From the IMG/VR virus record IMGVR_UViG_3300029267_004887, positions 1 to 64,000 of that record: a stretch of 64,000 nt of DNA; one strand, given 5' to 3'. The translations under genes and the position numbers were made by a program. The number at the start of each line of letters is the position of its first letter. The first letter of the stretch is position 1. This DNA is from a virus. Positions 56,950 through 64,000 of the stretch are shown piece by piece. The notes beneath the pieces are model-generated. The model saw only the letters and a program-made list of their open reading frames with translations, had not been told where the DNA came from and searched no databases.

Positions 56950-57359
56950 TGACGATCTATATGACCAGACAAGTTCGATTACAAGCTGCTCAAGATGCGA
57001 GCGGACAGATTTTGGTGTTTCGCAGAGGTGATCGGGAAACCAAATTTAACGCGGTGGCGGCGTTGAACGAAGCGGGGTTGTCGAAATTGGTCATTCCTAT
57101 TCCGACAACAGACAAGGATTTGATGTCGAATCAGGAGATAGCTGCTGGGCGGGTGTTGTATATTGAGACGGACACAGAAATATTGGTCAAGCTGGCATTG
57201 ACGGGGGACACGGGGATAACTGTCAAGCCTATATCCGATGCTGATGCAGAGGAAAAACCGGGGGTGTTGTATCTGGAGGGTGACTTTGATCATGTGTACG
57301 TCACTCCGGCTGGAGCATCTGGTAATGCCAACATCATATTTGGTATAATGGGAGCGTAG
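56949..57359 (+). CDS. Unknown beta-rich virion-type protein, 136 aa
   Basis: GTG 56949 (ATG 56961 possible). The sequence alternates hydrophobic/polar strands (ILVFRRGDRETKFNAVAALN, ILVKLALTGDTGITVKPIS), ending DHVYVTPAGASGNANIIFG. It resembles small phage structural beta sandwiches. Probably a head or neck decoration. No family recognised. Confidence 0.55.
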   Translation: MTIYMTRQVRLQAAQDASGQILVFRRGDRETKFNAVAALNEAGLSKLVIPIPTTDKDLMSNQEIAAGRVLYIETDTEILVKLALTGDTGITVKPISDADAEEKPGVLYLEGDFDHVYVTPAGASGNANIIFGIMGA

Positions 57360-57360
57360 T

Positions 57361-58179
57361 TTGTTTAAGGTTAAAACGTCTGGCCCGTGGAAGCAGTTGA
57401 TTCATTTATTGGGGGGCTATGATCGGCGTGTGCAATACGTCAGAAGGCGAATTAGCAGAGATCTTGCAGAGGCGTTTTTGGAGAGGTTGAAAGAGACCGC
57501 TCCTACAGATGATGAGTTTGTTCAGTATTTGAAAACTTTAAAAGTTGTTGAATTGATAGGTACCAAGGATGTGAATGTTTTTGCCGTGGTATCTGACAGG
57601 ACCAAGATCAAGCTTGGAGAAGCACGAGAGGGTCTTGAGAGTAAGACGGTAGTCTACTTTCATCCAAGCCAGGGGGAGATGACATCTGATGTTGTGGCTT
57701 TGTTGTCCCACGGTAATCCTTGGCCGTTGAGTATGGTGCCTCATGGTGTACCTAAAAACGATGTGAGTATTGTACATCGCATAGTGACGGAGGATGAGGT
57801 TGCTTGGGCGAAAAGGAACGTACTGAATTTAATCAGTAGAAATCGACATATATTCAGACGTTATGGGATCAGTTGGGGTACCGTGATTGACGAGGAGACT
57901 TCTGCGGATCAGTTGGAGTCGATGCCAGATTTCATGTCCTTGGCTATACGAGCTGAGTTTGGAATAAACATGGAGTCGAAAGCACATTGGAAACCAGCGG
58001 CCAAATGGGTTCATGCGAATGTTATCCGTGTTATCGAGAAAGACGATACAATACGGAAGGCGTTGCATGATGATTTGTTCCGAGATCATACTTTTGCAAA
58101 GGATGCAGACAACGATAAAATGAAGGTAAAGGATTTCATGGCAGAGGCTGGAGAATTTCAAAAACGGGTAGGTGGCTAA
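57361..58179 (+). CDS. Probable neck/tail-completion protein, 272 aa
   Basis: TTG 57361 directly after the previous stop. Helical start (VRRRISRDLAEAFLERLKET), then SHGNPWPLSMVPHG and NVLNLISRNRHIFRRYGI. Its place two genes upstream of the sheath and its general HK97-gp10-like opening (RRISRDLAEAFLERL) suggest a tail-completion/neck role. Not proven. Confidence 0.5.
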   Translation: MFKVKTSGPWKQLIHLLGGYDRRVQYVRRRISRDLAEAFLERLKETAPTDDEFVQYLKTLKVVELIGTKDVNVFAVVSDRTKIKLGEAREGLESKTVVYFHPSQGEMTSDVVALLSHGNPWPLSMVPHGVPKNDVSIVHRIVTEDEVAWAKRNVLNLISRNRHIFRRYGISWGTVIDEETSADQLESMPDFMSLAIRAEFGINMESKAHWKPAAKWVHANVIRVIEKDDTIRKALHDDLFRDHTFAKDADNDKMKVKDFMAEAGEFQKRVGG

Positions 58180-58922
58180 TGTCGATGATCCGGAACAAGC
58201 AGATTGGTGACGTCTTCCTTCGAGAGTTTGATATGGGTATGGTGAGGACGCTGGGTTGTGTTGATATAGGTCAACGTTTTTATTTGCCTTTGACGAAGGT
58301 TCCTGGGGTGAATCCTCCGTTGTTTACAGAGTTTTACGGGGATGCCAGTGAGGTAGGTCAGCCAATGCCTGGCATTCCGTTGATATACGGCAATCCATCG
58401 AGTGCTGTACAGCGATATACTTTACCTTGTATTCGGTTGCGACGTGAAGATCCGAGCCCAGCGTTAGAACGTTGGATGAGCAAGCATTACAAATATCGCA
58501 GACCAGCTCCGGGGTATAGTCCAATCAATGTGCAGTACAGAAATCGGACGTTAACTGGGTATGCGAAGTATGAGTCGCAAGAGGGCAGTACGCCTTACGA
58601 CATACCATATACTCTGACGGCAGAAGCGGCTGGTAAAGGAGCGCGAACGAAGGCTCACATATTGTTGCATCATTGCATGAAGATTTTCATTCCTCATGGG
58701 AAATTGAGGGTAGATGATTCTTTGGGGAGAGAGCGGAAATATTGGGTATTTGGAGAGGGGCCGAGCGACGTTAGTGTCGCAGCAGATATTAGAGATAGGA
58801 TTATTATTTTTGCGTTATCATTGAGGGTACAGGCGGAATTAGACTTGGAAGATCCAGCAGTTACGCAGGCGGTGACATCTGAGCCTGACTTGTCTGTACA
58901 TGATAAAGAAGATCTATCATGA
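58179..58922 (+). CDS. Unknown neck/sheath-stabiliser candidate, 247 aa
   Basis: ATG 58179 overlaps the previous stop. Contains RFYLPLTKVPGVNPPLFTEF, RYTLPCIRLRREDPSPALER and DRIIIFALSLRVQAELD. The alternation of beta strands and a final strand-rich segment resembles tail terminator or sheath stabiliser proteins by position only. No family recognised. Confidence 0.5.
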   Translation: MSMIRNKQIGDVFLREFDMGMVRTLGCVDIGQRFYLPLTKVPGVNPPLFTEFYGDASEVGQPMPGIPLIYGNPSSAVQRYTLPCIRLRREDPSPALERWMSKHYKYRRPAPGYSPINVQYRNRTLTGYAKYESQEGSTPYDIPYTLTAEAAGKGARTKAHILLHHCMKIFIPHGKLRVDDSLGRERKYWVFGEGPSDVSVAADIRDRIIIFALSLRVQAELDLEDPAVTQAVTSEPDLSVHDKEDLS

Positions 58923-58935
58923 GAGAGGTGGAGTC

Positions 58936-59379
58936 ATGAAACGGTACAGGAACAAAATCAAAGGGCCTTTGTCTGTTGGTCTGAAATCCGGGAGTATTTC
59001 AGTTGGGGCAAAAGGTTACTTCAATGTTGATGGGGACGATCTGAATTCTCCTGATTTGTTGACGAAGGTGAGGATGGGTCAGCTGGAATTTATCGAGGAG
59101 GTTATTGTTATCCCAGTGGAAGACAAGGCACCTCCGAAAGATAAGTTGGAGTCAAAGGTTGAACCTATTGTTCAACCAAAAGATGAGCCGAAAGTTGAAC
59201 TTGAAGCAGACATGTCCAAAGTTGAAAAAGTAGACGATACATTGACAAGTTCGTCTAAAATGGTGGAATCAAAAGATATTGATTCCAAGGACGATAAAGA
59301 GTCTGCCAAAGGGAAAGATAAGAAAAAACGTTCTATCGGAAGTAAGACGAAGAACAAAAAAGGCATTACGGGAGAATAA
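58936..59379 (+). CDS. Unknown protein with charged tail, 147 aa
   Basis: ATG 58936 after GAGAGGTGG. Residues 1-60 form a small beta domain (GPLSVGLKSGSISVGAKGYF). The remaining 90 residues are a Lys/Glu/Asp/Ser-rich, probably disordered tail (KESAKGKDKKKRSIGSKTK). It precedes the sheath gene by 30 bp. Function unknown. Confidence 0.55.
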   Translation: MKRYRNKIKGPLSVGLKSGSISVGAKGYFNVDGDDLNSPDLLTKVRMGQLEFIEEVIVIPVEDKAPPKDKLESKVEPIVQPKDEPKVELEADMSKVEKVDDTLTSSSKMVESKDIDSKDDKESAKGKDKKKRSIGSKTKNKKGITGE

Positions 59380-59409
59380 CCCGGAGCTTGAGAAAGGGAG
59401 GACGAACAA

Positions 59410-61554
59410 ATGGGTGAGTACCTAAGTCCTGGACTATTTAGGCAGGAGAGGTCAGCGAGCGCCGGGGCTATTGCTGGTGTGTCGACATCGACTTATGCAA
59501 CATGCGGATGGCTTCGAAAGGGTCCGGAGAACGAGCCGATTCTCATTTCGGGTTTTGACGCGTTTGTTGAGAAGTTCGGCACATATTGGCGGAATAGTTA
59601 TATTCCGTTCGTGATGGCTGCGTTTTTTCAGAACCAGGGAGCGAGAGCATATGTGTCGAGGGTTGTTCCCTCTGACGCTGTTGTTGGCTCCAATGCTGCA
59701 CCTTTCAGTAGTGCTGCTGTTGCAGCGGCATTCTACGGTCGTACGTTGGCTGCGACGGTGGATCTCAGTACTGTTACCGACATCGCCATAAAGATCGATG
59801 GAGGGGCGGCAGTGCAGGTAGATTGTGTTGGTGCTACTCCATCAGCGACGACCCCCACGGAGATAGCAGCGGCTATCGATGCGGTGGCAGGAATATCATG
59901 TTCGGTCGGTGCCAATAACCGCATGGAAATAACTCACGACACTCCGGGGACTGGCACGATCTTGTTTGAAGAAGCAACGTCGGACGATGCCACTGCGGAG
60001 ATACTTGGGTTGGATGTTTCTGCCAGCAAGACGTACTCGTACGCGGGTAAGGCGGCTGTTGAGTGGACATTGGCTTCCCCTTGGAAGGGTGCTTACTACA
60101 ATCAGCTCAGGATGTGCATCGCTGGTAACAACGATTATCAGGATACATACGGTGGGTTCACGAAGTTTGACGTCACGACACAGGAGGAGTCAGCGGTAGG
60201 AGCGGCTGATTGGGAAGATCTGGAATCCTTCGAAGCGGTTGTGATGGACGACGACACAGATGAGCATTTCATATCTGATGTCGTGAACGAGGATACTGAT
60301 TTCTGCGAGGTTACAGCGGGAGCAGCGTACGGAATTCCTCATGGTCTGGTTGCCAATCAAAAGCTGGCCGAATGGCTGGGAGAAGGCGATGCAGCAGAGG
60401 TGACTTTTTCAGGTACGCTGAGAGATCCTGTTGTTCATTTCAGTACGTTGTCGATAGTTGCGGCTGCGATAACTGCCACGGATGACGGAAGTGGGAATCT
60501 CACAGGAACAGGCGTGACGTCTGGTACCATCAACTACACAACCGGTGCTTACACGATCACCTACGCTGTTGCTCCAGCGGATGGAGTTCAAGTCCTGGCG
60601 ACGTATTACCAAGAGGCAGTCAGCTCTGAGGTGTGCAGCCAGCTTACCAGTGGTGCAGATGGGACTGGCCCTCTGACTCGTGGCGACGTCTCGGATCCAG
60701 CGTTGCAGGCGGACAAAGAAGGAATCTATGCGTTTGACGACATAGAGGAGATCTTGAATCTTTCGATGCCTGATTTCGCCGGAGATTTGACGGTTAGTAA
60801 TGACTGCATCTCGTATGCTGAAAACAGGATGAACGTTTTTGTTCTGTTGACTTCATCGATTGGCGTGGCTCCAGCTGATGCGATCAAGTATGTCCGTAAC
60901 ACGGCTGCTTTCAATACGTCATACGCTGGGTTCTATTACCCTTGGGTCAAGATTTACGATCCAATCACCAACGATGGTCGGAGTGTTACCGTTCCACCGG
61001 ATGGTTTTGTTGCGGGCGTCTTTTCGAGAACGGATACCAATCGCAATGTGGGCAAGGCTCCAGCTGGGCTCGTGGATGGGAAAATCAACGGCGCAGTGGG
61101 TATCGAGAGGGTTCTGAACAAGGGAGATCGAGACTTGCTGTATCCAGCGAGGATCAATCCGTTGGCGTCATCTCCACAAACAGGACGGGCGGTATGGGGT
61201 ACGAGAACGCTGTCCAGGGATGCCGAGTGGGTTTACGTTCCTGTGCGTAGGTTGTTCATGTTCTGCGAGCAGAGCATTTACAATGCATCGTTTTGGATTC
61301 CGTTTGAGAACAACGGGCCAGGGCTGTGGAAGAGGATCATTACTCAAGGAAATGGCTTCTTTAACAACATTTTTGAAGACAATTACCTGGCTGGTGCGAC
61401 CCCTTCTGAGGCGTGGTTTATCAAATGTGATAGTGACAACAATCCACAGAGCGCGATAGATGCTGGGTTGATCACAGCTGATTACTACATTGCTCCAAAT
61501 AAGCCTGGAGAATTCGTTCGTTTGAGATTCCAACAAAAAATCAACAATAGTTAA
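59410..61554 (+). CDS. Tail sheath protein
   Basis: 714 aa, long for the family. N-terminus YLSPGLFRQERSASAGAIAG and WLRKGPENEPILISGFDAFV are sheath-typical. The middle (residues 80-400) is a variable beta-rich insert. The C-terminal third has NVGKAPAGLVDGKINGAVGI, WGTRTLSRDAEWVYVPVRRL, FWIPFENNGPGLWKRI and DNNPQSAIDAGLITADYYIA, the contractile sheath core. It forms the contracting outer tube of a myovirus tail. GGGAGG precedes the ATG. Confidence 0.93.
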   Translation: MGEYLSPGLFRQERSASAGAIAGVSTSTYATCGWLRKGPENEPILISGFDAFVEKFGTYWRNSYIPFVMAAFFQNQGARAYVSRVVPSDAVVGSNAAPFSSAAVAAAFYGRTLAATVDLSTVTDIAIKIDGGAAVQVDCVGATPSATTPTEIAAAIDAVAGISCSVGANNRMEITHDTPGTGTILFEEATSDDATAEILGLDVSASKTYSYAGKAAVEWTLASPWKGAYYNQLRMCIAGNNDYQDTYGGFTKFDVTTQEESAVGAADWEDLESFEAVVMDDDTDEHFISDVVNEDTDFCEVTAGAAYGIPHGLVANQKLAEWLGEGDAAEVTFSGTLRDPVVHFSTLSIVAAAITATDDGSGNLTGTGVTSGTINYTTGAYTITYAVAPADGVQVLATYYQEAVSSEVCSQLTSGADGTGPLTRGDVSDPALQADKEGIYAFDDIEEILNLSMPDFAGDLTVSNDCISYAENRMNVFVLLTSSIGVAPADAIKYVRNTAAFNTSYAGFYYPWVKIYDPITNDGRSVTVPPDGFVAGVFSRTDTNRNVGKAPAGLVDGKINGAVGIERVLNKGDRDLLYPARINPLASSPQTGRAVWGTRTLSRDAEWVYVPVRRLFMFCEQSIYNASFWIPFENNGPGLWKRIITQGNGFFNNIFEDNYLAGATPSEAWFIKCDSDNNPQSAIDAGLITADYYIAPNKPGEFVRLRFQQKINNS

Positions 61555-61601
61555 GCATAGTTACGTGATTTATTGTTGATTTAACATTTGAGGTTTCGGG
61601 T

Positions 61602-61787
61602 ATGAAAAAGGCACTTACAGTCTTGCAGAACGAGGAGCTGGTCAAGCTCTATTGCGACGGTGTTCCGACGCGTGAATTGGTCAAACAGTTTGATGTGTCG
61701 GATACGACTGTACGCAATGTTCTGCGAGCCTGTGGTGTTGTTCCTTGTGAATGGCAGGGAAAGTCATTGAGTTTAAAAAGCGTGTAG
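61602..61787 (+). CDS. Small HTH DNA-binding protein, 61 aa
   Basis: LVKLYCDGVPTRELVKQFDV then SDTTVRNVLRACG is a clear helix-turn-helix. It is alone between sheath and tube genes, where a regulator is unexpected; it may tune late gene expression or be a remnant of a homing gene's HTH. Upstream GAGG at 61590. Confidence 0.65.
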   Translation: MKKALTVLQNEELVKLYCDGVPTRELVKQFDVSDTTVRNVLRACGVVPCEWQGKSLSLKSV

Positions 61788-61821
61788 CTATGCGTGACGT
61801 AGCGCAGGGAGGATAGATAAG

Positions 61822-62331
61822 ATGCCACCAAGAGCAGTTGCAGAAGACCAACTTCAGAGTTTTAGGTTTCGGGTTTTCGAAGCCAACGATGGCGCTGGGG
61901 TGTTCGAGAATGAGGAGCCGGTAGCTGGTTTCAATACCATCACGACACCGAATCTGACATTCGAGCAAGCCGAACATCGGGTTGGGAACAAAAAGTACAC
62001 AAAGAAATTCATCGGTGTGCCAACGTGGGAAGATTGCACCATGACCAGGGGGATACTCCTTGGGGACACAACGTTCTATGATTGGGCGGTGAACAAGTAT
62101 CTGAACAAAAAGCCGTTCAGGACTGATTTCACGGTCAGTTTGTACAATCAAGAGGGCGATGGATGGGGCGATGCTGATAGTGAGGAACCAGCAAGGTCGA
62201 TCATTATGAGGAACTGTATCCCGCAGAGTGTCAAGCTGATGGGTGACTTGGATGCCAGTGCTTCGGACATAAACGTCCAAGAGATCACATGTGCGGTTGA
62301 GTCTGTAGAACTGGATGCTCCTAATCCCTAG
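61822..62331 (+). CDS. Tail tube protein (T4 gp19-like)
   Basis: 169 aa. FRFRVFEANDGAGVFENEEP, FNTITTPNLTFEQAEHRVGN, KFIGVPTWEDCTMTRGILLG and the C-terminal CIPQSVKLMGDLDASASDIN follow the T4_gp19/tail-tube family order. It polymerises as the inner tube through which DNA passes. It lies 267 bp after the sheath, as usual for myoviruses. Confidence 0.88.
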   Translation: MPPRAVAEDQLQSFRFRVFEANDGAGVFENEEPVAGFNTITTPNLTFEQAEHRVGNKKYTKKFIGVPTWEDCTMTRGILLGDTTFYDWAVNKYLNKKPFRTDFTVSLYNQEGDGWGDADSEEPARSIIMRNCIPQSVKLMGDLDASASDINVQEITCAVESVELDAPNP

Positions 62332-62345
62332 CAGATAGGTAATTC

Positions 62346-63056
62346 ATGCCACGAGGTATGCTCAGTGACGAGCTGCGAGTTCACGAATTCCATTTACTTG
62401 ACGTAGATTGGTCGTTCTCGGTACCTCCTTTTGTATTGTTTCCCACAGCTGGATTTTCTTCGATCACGATGCCCGAGATGTCGATAGAGAGTGAAGAGAT
62501 TCGTGAGGGGACGAGTAATTTTATTCATCATGTATTGGGCAAGGCCAGTATGAATAGCATTACGTTGCAAAAGGGGGTTACTCCGTTCAATAGCGATTTT
62601 TGGCGATGGACGGTGGCTTGTCTCAATGGGAACAATACAGATTCTTCTTATGGTGTGACGAGTTTTTTGGCAGATCTTGCTGGTGCGGTAGCGTTGCAGG
62701 GGCTTCCTCCTGTGCCTGGTAAGCGCCGGAACATGCTGATCATGCATGGTACAGGGATCTCTCCAGAAGGCTTGGTAGAGAGCATGAACAAGGGCTCAGG
62801 GGTGGATGCAGTGAAGGGTGCTGCGTTGCTTCCAGCGGCTGGTGTGGCAGCTCTTACTGATCAGTTAGCTGCTTGGACAAACGGCATGGTCGATGTGGGC
62901 ATCACGTCGATTCCTGGCAAGGTGTATATGCTGTTTGATTGTTTACCAACTCGGTACAAGCCGGGGAGTGATTTTGACGCGAGTGCGACAGCAGTGAGCA
63001 TCGAAGAGTTGGAGATTGTGTTCAGTCATTTTGAGGAATTTTCCTTAGCTGGATAG
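62346..63056 (+). CDS. Second tail-tube-family protein, 236 aa
   Basis: Same family as the preceding gene: the SVPPFVLFPTAGFSSITMPE opening, IREGTSNFIHHVLGKASMNS, and a GITSIPGKVYMLFDCLPTRY-type ending with DFDASATAVSIEELEIVFSH. About 65 residues longer because of an insert near residues 115-185. It may be a tube initiator/terminator subunit (T4 gp48/gp54-like) or a second tube subunit. Confidence 0.75.
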   Translation: MPRGMLSDELRVHEFHLLDVDWSFSVPPFVLFPTAGFSSITMPEMSIESEEIREGTSNFIHHVLGKASMNSITLQKGVTPFNSDFWRWTVACLNGNNTDSSYGVTSFLADLAGAVALQGLPPVPGKRRNMLIMHGTGISPEGLVESMNKGSGVDAVKGAALLPAAGVAALTDQLAAWTNGMVDVGITSIPGKVYMLFDCLPTRYKPGSDFDASATAVSIEELEIVFSHFEEFSLAG

Positions 63057-63066
63057 AGGTGTCGTC

Positions 63067-63261
63067 ATGGAAGATCATGAGCGGTTTGATGAAATCACGA
63101 CGAGTGCGGCTGTGCCACCTATTGTAAAACCTTTTGCGGTAGTTCGTAAGCGGTTTCCAGCAACGTTGTCTGGTGTGGTTGACATGTTGAGAAAGAAAAA
63201 GAAGCGGATAGCCAAGCGTTTTTCCAAAGAGTTCAGTCCTCCAAATCCTCCAAGAGTTTAA
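63067..63261 (+). CDS. Small basic protein, 64 aa
   Basis: ATG 63067 after AGAGGTG. A Pro/Val-rich first half and a Lys/Arg-rich helix (VVDMLRKKKKRIAKRFSKEF). Function unknown. It could be a tail-assembly accessory by position. Confidence 0.55.
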   Translation: MEDHERFDEITTSAAVPPIVKPFAVVRKRFPATLSGVVDMLRKKKKRIAKRFSKEFSPPNPPRV

Positions 63262-63340
63262 TCGAAAAAAAAACGAGTGATTCCTTGATTTGCCCATTGT
63301 GTGGCTAATATACTCCTATCATACGTCAGGGAGGTGTACG

Positions 63341-63544
63341 ATGGGACAAGATGGATCGGATGAGGAAAAAGGATTTTCGTCGACTGGAAAGGTGCGTTTA
63401 AGCATGTGGTTGACGAAACGTCAGCATTCGGAGTTGAAGGAATTGGCTATGTATGATGGACGGACAGTGAGTGATATTATTCGACAACTTGTAGGTATGC
63501 ATCTAAGGGATGAACAAACGAGAAAGGTAGAAGAACATGGATAG
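63341..63544 (+). CDS. Ribbon-helix-helix-like protein, 67 aa
   Basis: ATG 63341 after GGGAGGTG. KVRLSMWLTKRQHSELKELA then YDGRTVSDIIRQLVGMHL reads as beta strand-helix-helix, the MetJ/Arc-type DNA-binding fold. It overlaps the next gene by eight bases. A weak -35/-10-like TTGATT...TAATAT lies upstream (15-bp spacing). It may regulate late genes. Confidence 0.6.
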   Translation: MGQDGSDEEKGFSSTGKVRLSMWLTKRQHSELKELAMYDGRTVSDIIRQLVGMHLRDEQTRKVEEHG

Positions 63545-64000
63545 GACGAATATTGAGGATGCGAAAGTTCCTGTTAAAGAGTTTACGTTGCCTCGTGGTT
63601 TTTTGTTAGCCGACGAAGGGGAGACTTTCGTGTTGAATCGTGCGGAAGTTAGAGAGATGACAGGCTACGAGGAGGATATTATTGCCAACGATAATGTGTC
63701 GTTCAGTAAACGGATGCATGATTTGGTGGGAAATTGCTTGGTGTCGTTATCTGATGGAGATGGTCATTCCATCATAGATTCAAAACGGTTGAAAAGAATA
63801 TCTGGGCAATTGCTTATGTCGGATTTGATGGTGGCAATTTTCCGGATCAGGGAAGCAACGGTAGGTAGTGAGATTAGGCAAAGAGTCAGATGTCCAGAGT
63901 GCACTAATGATGAGGGAAAACCGTATACCTGGACTGCCATTTTGAATCTCAGTGATTTTGTTGGATTGCCGGTAAAGGGTGATCCGCTTGCAAACGTGAG
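63537..64000 (+). CDS. Probable tail/baseplate-hub assembly chaperone (3' end beyond window)
   Basis: 154 codons to the window edge, from ATG 63537. FTLPRGFLLADEGETFVLNR, then LLMSDLMVAIFRIREATVGS and EIRQRVRCPECTNDEGKPY. The LRI/FRI-x-x-x-G then V-x-CPxC pattern resembles T4 gp26-type hub assembly proteins and related tail chaperones. Its place after the tube genes and before the expected tape measure supports this. Confidence 0.55.
   Translation, partial: MDRTNIEDAKVPVKEFTLPRGFLLADEGETFVLNRAEVREMTGYEEDIIANDNVSFSKRMHDLVGNCLVSLSDGDGHSIIDSKRLKRISGQLLMSDLMVAIFRIREATVGSEIRQRVRCPECTNDEGKPYTWTAILNLSDFVGLPVKGDPLANV

Noticed and set aside
63284-63320. Promoter before the ribbon-helix-helix gene
   Set aside because: TTGATT and TAATAT are only 15 bp apart; too weak to list as a feature.

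Overview
The window is part of a large tailed phage of myovirus type with a T4-like (gp20/gp21/gp23) head lineage, diverged far from T4. The evidence is a head-to-tail block on the plus strand: small terminase candidate, large terminase, portal, scaffold candidate, prohead protease, major capsid protein, neck-like proteins, contractile tail sheath, two tail-tube-type proteins and the start of a probable baseplate-hub/tail chaperone. No baseplate, replication or lysis genes are present, so the genome is much larger than 64 kb. Lipobox and single-pass membrane proteins imply a bacterial host, which the sequence does not identify. Almost all genes are on the plus strand, tightly packed, often with ATGA/TAATG overlaps and many GTG/TTG starts.

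Layout. 1-341: G-rich tandem repeats, no gene. 0.3-21.7 kb: accessory and early-type genes: DUF5131, MazG-like, ASCH/PUA-like, a PD-(D/E)XK-like nuclease, DNA methyltransferases, tRNA-Glu, leucine-rich-type repeat proteins, a lipoprotein/membrane pair, DUF5662, an intein-containing ThyX, a papain-like protease, and many small zinc-ribbon or membrane proteins. A minus-strand island of three genes (17.3-18.6 kb) has its own promoter and a hairpin against each ribosome-binding site. 21.7-25.7 kb: candidate injected proteins including an ADP-ribosyltransferase-like protein, a second methyltransferase and an HNH-like protein. 25.7-41.8 kb: packaging and head genes, ending in a strong terminator. 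41.9-56.5 kb: a long run of small unrecognised proteins with neck genes interspersed. 56.5-64 kb: tail genes.

The most unusual system is a putative injected-protein arsenal. At least a dozen proteins begin with, or contain, a short basic motif of the form LRxRxYLxE, or end a leader in L-x-E. This resembles the capsid-targeting leaders of T4 internal proteins, which the prohead protease removes at L/I-x-E. One 1060-residue protein (48492-51674) looks like a polyprotein: about a dozen unrelated small modules are separated by near-identical EDVELDE-type linkers that also end in L-x-E. I infer that the phage's own prohead protease cuts this protein, and others such as 46196-47314, into a cargo of small proteins packaged in the head and delivered with the DNA. 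Processing has not been shown here.

The second notable theme is inteins: six in three essential or metabolic genes (ThyX 1, large terminase 2, portal 3). They include LAGLIDADG, degenerate LAGLIDADG, HNH and mini forms, and one portal intein has non-canonical residues at both ends. Two cassettes (one carrying a tRNA) are flanked by direct repeats that duplicate the ribosome-binding site and first codons of the next gene. An IS200/IS605-type right-end hairpin stands without any tnpB.
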